Below are positions 45,201-54,200 of a stretch of DNA of 64,000 nucleotides, piece by piece (positions within the stretch are counted from its first letter, which is position 1; each line of letters starts with the position of its first letter). The notes under the pieces are model-generated. The model searched no databases. It saw only the letters and a list, made by a program, of their open reading frames with translations, and was not told where the DNA came from. This DNA comes from Limosilactobacillus sp. (lineage in GTDB: Bacteria > Bacillota > Bacilli > Lactobacillales > Lactobacillaceae). The position numbers and the translations under genes were made by a program. The stretch covers positions 124,001 through 188,000 of the forward strand of contig NZ_JALCQI010000001.1 in the NCBI RefSeq assembly GCF_022651205.1, given 5' to 3'.

Positions 45201-48200
45201 TGGCAGTTTAGCTAGTGGCAAGCAGAATGTAACGATTAAGGTCTATGTACCAAAGGGAACAATCGGTGCTAAGACTGACGATCAAGGCAGTTATTACGAA
45301 TTAAAAGATACGGTTAATGTTGCCCAGAAGGTTAAATTCCAGTTCGTTGATCAATATCACAATGATGCGCCAATTGAGAATATTCCAACTTATTCACAAG
45401 AGTTTATTCCTGGAGTCCAAGCTAACCTTAATTTCAGGATGCAGGTGCCGAACGGCTACGAACTAGCATCTGGTACTTCAATTCCAACGTCATATACTTT
45501 AGCTGAATTTACTAAGAATCCAATCACTGTTAATGTGCTAATTCACCAGAAGATGCACTTCTATATTACTTTCCATGATGAAGATTCAAAGAAGGATTTA
45601 GGTACAGTTGAGATAGCTGACAATTGGAATGGTGGATATCATGATGTGACATCACAACTTCATCTTCCGGCCGGTGTTAATGTAAACGATTATGAGTCAG
45701 TTTCGGCTTCTGGTGTGCCAGAAGGTGTAACTTTAGCTGCCAGTTATTGGGATCCTTTTAGTAAAGAAAATGCTACTTGGTGGATTCCAAATTGTAAATG
45801 GGATAAAACTTTAGAAGTTGAGTCTAAGCTATGTGATGCAACGATGACCATTAACTTGAAGCATAAAACTACGGTAACGCAAGAGCAGCAGGAAAGAACG
45901 GCGACTGTTCATTATATTTATGCTAATGGTAACTATGCTGGGCAAAGTGCAAATCCTAATGCAACAGCTACTTTTATGTACACTCGTGAGAAGACCCATG
46001 ATGATGTAACTAAGAAAGATACCTACACTGATTGGAAATTTGATAATAAGTTCAATAATGCTAATTACAAAAATGGAATTTCTGATTTCCATCAAGGTCA
46101 ATGGACCATTAATAACGGCACTGCCACAGTAACTGTTCCAACCAATGATGGCTACACTGCTACAGATTCTGGTGACTGGACTGATAATCAGAATGCTGCT
46201 GAATTCAACTTTGATGGTAAAGACGCTTTAACCGACACAGCAACGAGTTACGGTCAAAAGAAAGATCATACCATCTACTACGTCCAAAATAAGACAGAGA
46301 GTAGAACAATTACTGAGTACTATAGAGCAGTTAATGATGATGGTACTCCTGGTGAAGAACTACAAGCGCCATCTCACATTGATGTTCACCTTAAGAAAGA
46401 TTTAGTTAGTTTTGCTACTAATGGCTCGACTGATCCAACTCACTTTACGATTAAGTATGCTGACAATTGGACAACAGCATATGCTATAAATGATCCAAAA
46501 GAATATAGTAATCAAGTCGGAAGTTGGGACTGGTCAAGCAATAGTAGTATTAGAAATGCTTTTCCTGTAAACATTACAAAGGATGGTAAGGAATATCATT
46601 CAACTGATTTGCCTAATGGAACTAACCAGACCAATGTTATTGATGGCGGATATGATACTGCAGTCTTTAATTTAGTGGGTGATCTTAATACTGCCTTTAC
46701 TGCTCAAGGTGAAGGTCAAAAGGCAAGTTCACAAACAATCTTCTATCTTAGAGATGATCAAGTTCAACAAGAAAAGAAGCGCACGATTGAAGTCACTAAA
46801 CCAGGTGAAACTGAAACAGAAACTTACCCTGCAGGAAGTGCAACTTTAACGAGAACGGCTAAACGTGTGTTGAATGGTTTTGATTTTGGCGACTGGAATA
46901 CTGGTTCATGGACTGCCACTGATCAAGGTGGCGAGATTCCTGGGTATAGCCGGAGCATTGAAGTAAGTACTGACGGTGGTCAAACCTGGACTGCCGGGAC
47001 TGCTGCTGATTTAGGTAAAGTTACCGTAACAAATAAAACTAAGAATACGATAGTTAAAGTTACTTACGGTGCGGTTGCCACTGCCAAATTAACTGGTAAT
47101 GGCTCCAGCACTTACAACGGCAGCGCAATTACTAACGCTGATTTAACTAAGGGCATTCACGTCGTAGTAAATGGTCCAACCGCTTCATCAGGTACTTACA
47201 AGCTTCAAGCTGGGGATGTTGAATTCTCAAGCGATGGCGGTAATACTTGGACAAAGAAAATGCCAATTAATGCTGATACCTACCAAGTACGCCTAAGTAC
47301 CCAAGGCGAAGACAACATTAAGGATCAGTTTGGCAACAATAGTATTGTTTGGACGCAAGACGGCAAGTCAACGATCACTAGTGACGCTACTTATATCATT
47401 AAGAAGCTAGAAGACGATTCCGTCATGGCAAATGCCGAAACTGGTAACTACGAGATGACGTACAATGGTGCGGCTCCTAGTTCAATTGATGCAAGCAAGT
47501 TCAAGTTCACGATAACCGTGAATGGTCAAACCGTTAACCTTGATGCAGCCGGCTTAACCTCAGCTGACTTTGCTTGGGTTGACGGCCAGGCACCAAAGGA
47601 TGTTGGTACTTACCAAATCAAGTTGACTGATGCTGGTTTAACTAAATTGCAAGCAAACAACTCAAACTTCATTTTGAAGAACACGGGCAATGGTACCTTT
47701 ACCATTAATCAAGCTGATGCTTCGGCTACGCTTGCCGGTAGTGGTACTCGTCCATACAACGGTCAAGCTGTCACAGTCGATGATTTGAATGTCAGTGATG
47801 ATCACAATAACATCACTTTGACTTTGCATTATCCAAAGGATGGCAATAGCAATTACTCAACTACGGTTAATTTAACGGCTGATGACTTTACTTGGAACAC
47901 GCTAAACGGTCAAGCTCCAACCGCTGCTAATACTCAACCTTACACCATCACAATTAAAGCTGATGCTGTGCAAAAGATCATTGAACAAGCAGTTGGTAAA
48001 GGTCAAAACGGTGTAAGCAACGTGAAGTTCGCTAACGGTGCAATCACTGGGACAGCTAACTACACCATTACGCCACTTGAAACCAATGCTGAATTAGTTA
48101 ACGTTACTGAAGGTAATTACAGTAAGGTTTACGATGCTCAAGTAACTAACCAGATTGATTCAGGCAAGTTCCAAATTACGGCGAATGTTGATGGTCAACC

Positions 48201-51200
48201 TGTTGTCCTTAACATGGATGGCATTACTGGTGGCAGCTACCAATGGGTTGATGAAGAAGGTAATCCTTTAACTGATAATCCAAAGAACGTCGGTACTTAC
48301 TACGTGAAGTTAACGGATACTGCTTTTGCCCACTTGCAAGCAGAGAATCCTAACTTCAAGTTGAGTAATACTGGTTTAGGCGTTTACACGATTACACAAG
48401 CTGACGCTACTGGAACTTTAAGTGGTTCTAACAGCAAGGTTTACGACGGTAGTGCAATTACAACCGGACAATTAAATAACAACGGCGACATCAAGGTTAG
48501 CTTGAACTTCCCAGGTGTAAATGGTCAAACTTACACTTTGAAGCAAAACGACTACACCATTAGTGGCAACGCTACTGATGCGGATGACTACACGATTACC
48601 TTAACTACTACTGGTGTTACTAATGTTGAAAACTACATTAAGTCACTAGCTGGAACTGGTCAAAATAGTCAAAGCAATGTGAAGTTCGCTGATAATGCCA
48701 TTTCAGGTACGGCTAACTTTACAATTACCGCTTCAAAGAATGTCGTTAGTGTTGGCGGCATACAAACTGAGACTTATAAGGGTTCACCATATAACGTTGT
48801 TTACAAAGCTAATGGTGATAACAGCGTCACAGTTTCAATCGCCAAGGCTGCTGGCAATAATGCTGGTGCTTTAGCAAGTTTGACCAATGTTCACCTTGAT
48901 TCAGATGACTTCAAGATTGTCAATGGTCCGGCTAAGAATGTTAACAGCTACAAGGTTGCTTTAACTGACGCCGGTTTAGCTAAGATCAAACAGGCTCTTG
49001 GTAAGAATTACGAAATATCCGTTGATCAAACTGCTTTTGGTACTTTAAAGATTAATAAATACCAGGCTAGTGCTAAGTTAACGGGTGATCCTAGTCAAGC
49101 CTATACTGGTAATCCGATTGCAGATTACTTGAGCAAGTACCATGTAGCATTAGATGAACCAAATGCTTCAAGCTACTCACTAGTTGCTGGTGACCTTGAA
49201 TTTAATGTCAACGGTCATTGGGTAACTGAAGCTCCAGTTAATGCTGGTAAATACGATGTTCGCTTATCACAAGCTGGTTGGAATCACATTAAGGCTATTA
49301 ATAGTGCTAATGTAGAATGGCCAACCGATGCTTCAGCTGGTACTGGTACTTACACTATTACTCAGGCCAAAGTTACAACTGAACTTAGCGGTAGCAACTC
49401 CATGACCTATACTGGCTCGGCAGTAACGACAGCTGACTTGTATGCTGATGGTTCGACAATTAAGGTTGTCATTAGTGGTACTGGCATTTCTAACTTGCCA
49501 CAGACTTTTGAATTAAAAGCTGGCGACTATGTATGGCAAACCATTGATGGTCAAGCACCAAAGAACGTTGGTACTTACACGATTAAGTTAACTGCTGCTG
49601 GAATTAATAATATTCAAAAGCAGATTAACCAAGCTGTTGGTGAAGGCAATGTTGCTTTGATCACGACCGCTGACAAGGCTGGTACTGCTGACTTTGAAAT
49701 TAAGCAAGCAGTCGCTGAGAACGTTCAACTGTATGGTGACGAAAAGTCGACTTACGATGGTAATCAGGTTAAATTTGATCCAACAAAGGCAGATGTAAAG
49801 AACAACTTTGGTTTCCACAATGTTGCGGGCTTAACAATTCCAGAATTTACGAGTGCAGACTTTGATTGGTTTGATAAGGATGGTAATCCGATTTCTGCGC
49901 CAACGAACGCTGGTCACTATATCTTGAAGTTGAATGCTCAAGGTGAAAAGAAATTTGCTGATGCCAACACGAACTACACTTTTGTTAAGGATGGCAAGAG
50001 CACGATCACTGGTCAGATTAACTATATTGTTGATCCAGCTGAATTAGTAATTACGGTTGCTGGTAGTGCTTCAAAGGTCTTTGATAATCAACCGGCAAAG
50101 CTTACCCAAGCTCAAATTGATGCTGGCGATATCAAACTAGTTTGGGGCAATTCAGATAAAGAACCGACTGGTTTAGGTCAATTTAACTTAACTCCAGCTG
50201 ACTTTGAGATTGTCGATGCTGATGGTCAACCTGCAGTTCATGCGAATGTTGGTAAAAATGTAGACGGTACATCAGTAACAGGTACACCATATCAAGTTCG
50301 TTTAACCGTTGCTGCACTTGAAAAGATTAAAGCACTCTCTGGTGCAAGTAATTACACAATTAGTCAGTCAAAGAATCATGGAGATTACTACATCTATGAA
50401 CACAGGGCTGAGTTAACTTTAACTGGTAACCAGACGACTGTTTATGGAACCTACTTACCATTTGATCCGAGTGCTTATACGTTAGACTTTAGTAATTGGC
50501 TCGAGAGCAGCGCCAAGCCAAAGATTACTTGGCAAAACGGTGTCCTTTATGTTAATGGTCAACCTAATACGAAGAACGTTACTTGGCAAGCTGGTGACCT
50601 TTACGTTGATGGCTATCCAGATGGTAGTCTTCCAACTAATGTCGGTTCTTACCAGGTTAAGATTTCGAAGCACTTAACTGATGAACTGCGTCAATTATTC
50701 CCAGACTATGACTTCTCTGGCAATATTGGTAGGGCTGTAATGGCACTGCTTAGGAGCAGCAATAGTAGTGTTAGCGATAGCGATGTCGAGGCTAGTCATG
50801 AGCCAGCCAGCTATGTTATTACACCAGCAACCACTACGGTAATGATTAATGGTGCTGAACATGTGAAGTACGTTGATGGTGAAACTCCAGAAATTAAGTA
50901 TGGAGACAATGGCTACACCCTTTCTATCACGGCACCGGTTAAACCGGAAGGCGCAACGGAAACAACGACTAAGCAGATTTATACTGATGTTCAGTTAAGT
51001 AATGATGATCTTGAATTTGTCACTACACCAGGGGATGTTGGTACTTACCAAGTTAAGTTATCCGCTAAGGGATTGCAGAAGCTGCAAAAGCTTACTGGAT
51101 CAACGAACTATGATTGGACGCAAGCTAGTGACGCACGTGCTAACTTCATCGTTGACCAGATGCCAGTGACGATTACTGTTGGCGGTGAAAAGTCCGTTGA

Positions 51201-54200
51201 CTATGGCTCAACAGACTGGTTAACCACGATTAAGGAAGATCCACAAGTAAATGATTATACGTTAACCGTGAAGACCGAAAATGGTTCAACCTTGACTTAT
51301 CAAGCTCAACCTGGTGACTTAGTCTTCAACCAAACGCCAGGAAATGTTGGGCCTTACCAGGTAGCATTATCTGCTCAAGGGTTAGCTCACATTAAGACCA
51401 AGTTAGGGACTAATTACGCTTATCCACAAGATGCTGTTGATGTAACTACTCACGGTACGTTAACGGTTAAGCAAGGTGAAGTTACTGTAACTTTGACCGG
51501 TAATGATGGCAAGACTTATGACGCTAAAGAAACAGTAGCTAGTGAACTGAATCCAACTAAATACAATCTTGGGTATTCAGTTGTTGTTTACTCCCCAGAT
51601 GGGCAATCGCAAACTTTGACTTTAGCAGCTGATGATTTACAAATTGTCGGGGATGCTACTAATGTTGGTACTTATCAAGTTGAGTTGTCAGCAAATGGGC
51701 AAAGCAAGCTAAAGAACTTAACCGGCAATAATGGTGACAATTACAAGTGGACCTTTACGCCAAAAGCGCATTACATGATTACTGCAGCGACTGCTCAGGC
51801 TGACTTAAGCGGTTCAAACGAAAAGATCTTTAATGGTCTTGCGGTAACGACGCCAGAGCTTAATAGTAATGGTCAAATCTTAGTTCACTTTACTTACCCA
51901 GGTAGTACTGAGCAAAGTACTTACACGTTGCAAGAAGGCGACTATACATGGGTGAATGGCAGTGCGCCAACGAATGTCGGGACGTACACCATTAACTTGG
52001 ATCAAGATCAGATTCTGCAACACTTGCAAGATCGTCTGAAAGAGTTAGCAGGGACTGGTCAAGATGGCGTTGCTAACGTTACGATTTCAACTAATGATCT
52101 GACTGGCCAAGCAAGCTTTACGATTACGCCAAAGGAAATTAGCAATGTTACAATTTCTGGTGATGATCAAAGCAAGGTTTACAACGGTCAAGGGGCAAAT
52201 CTTGATGTGAATGGCTTGACAATTAAGGCTGATGGCACGCTTGAAGGAACGCCATTAGTTGATACCGGTTTAACTGCCGATGACTTTGACTGGTACAGTG
52301 CAGCTGGCAAGAAGCTGGAGAATGCTTCAGTGAATGTTGGCTCCTACCAAGCACGGCTAAAGGATAGCTTCCTTGATACATTGAAGCAGAAGAATCCAAA
52401 CTACAGCTTCGATGCCGCTCAGGGTGTCATTAATTACGACATTAAGCCAGCTCCGGCAACAGTTACGATTGGCAATTCTGCAAGTCGTGATTACGATGGT
52501 AAGTCCACATCAGCTGCCGATGTTCAGGTAAGCTGGAACTCAACTGGTTTTGTTACTGGTGAGAACCTGAACCACACTGGTGTAACCGCTAGTGACTACA
52601 CTTGGTATACTAAGAATGCCAATGGCACTTACACCATCATGACCGGTGAGCCAACGAATGCTGGTACTTACTACTTGAAGCTTAATGATGGTGCAATTGC
52701 ACAAATCAAGCGTGATAATCCAAATTACAGCTTTGCAAACGATGCATTTACTGGTGAATTCACTTACACGATTAACGCAGTCGCTGGTACGGCAACGTTG
52801 AGTGGTCAGAATTCCAAGACTTATGATGGTCAAGACATTTCATTGGCTGATCTGAATAGCACCGATGGAAACATCGAGGTTAAGTTTGCCTTCCCAGGTA
52901 GCACTGACAGCGATACTTACCAACTTCAATCCGGTGACTACACGATAGGGCATAATGCGGCGAAGGTTGGTAATTACACCATTAAGTTAAGTGACCAAGG
53001 TTTGGCTAACTTACAAGCAGCACTTGATAAGTATGCTGGTAATGGCAACGTAACGTTAGATGCTGATTCGCTGCAAGGCTCTGCAAGTTTCAAGATTAAT
53101 CCAAAGGTAGCTAACGTCACGCTTAGTGGTAACGATGACAAGACTTACGATGGTCAACCGGCAGTAATTAATCCTGATAAGGGTAGTTTGACTGCTGAAG
53201 GCCTTATCAATGGTCAAGGCCTGAACACCACTGGTTTAACTGCTGGCGACTACGAATGGGTTGACGCTCAAGGTAATAAGATTGATGCCCCAACTGATGC
53301 AGGCACTTACTATATTCGTTTGACTAAGGCCGGGTTAGATCAGCTTCAGGCGGATAATCCAAACTACCAGCTTAGTGAAAGTGGTCGGATTACCTATGTA
53401 ATTAGTCCAGCAGAAGCTAAGGTTAAGATCGCTGGCTTTGAACAAGAAACTACTGCTAAGATCAATGCTGGTAATTACCACCTTGATGTGCCAGCGGGCG
53501 TAACTGTTCCGGATGGCTTAGAGTACGAATTTGCAAGCACGCCAAACCAATCTGGTACTTACTTGATTTCATTAACGCCAGCCTCGATGCAGAAGTTGAT
53601 CAAGGCAAATCCAAACTATGACTTGAAGATTTCTTCAACTGCCGAGTTTGAATTAGATGCTACCTTAACGATTGAGTTCCAAGACGCTGATGAGAACAAC
53701 AAGCAGGTCGGTAAGACGATTACCAAGACCGGTGTCGCTGATTCAACAATTAACAATCTTGGCTTAACGATTCCGAATAAGTACGAATTAGCTCAAGGCC
53801 AAACTTTACCTGGAGATTACACATTCGGTACTTCGCTAGAGCAACATTTGTACATCAAGTTAGTTCACAAGACTAAGCAAGATACTCAAACAAAAGATGT
53901 TACTCGGACAATTAACTATGAAGGTTTAATTCCTGATCAATTATCACAAATTCCAGATAGTCAAAAGAAGCAAACCGTTGAATTCAGTCGGACGGTTAAG
54001 ACTGATCTGGTAACTGGAAAGACGGTTCCTGGTAGTTGGACACCGGGTGATGGTCAATTTACATTTGTTGGCTTTACACCAAAACAGTTTAATGGTTTAG
54101 TAGCAGATAAAGTTGTAGCTAATGAAGTTGTAACGCCAGATAGTAAGAATAGTTCAATTACTATTACTTACAAGGCAGTGCCAGAACCAGAGCAGGGTCA

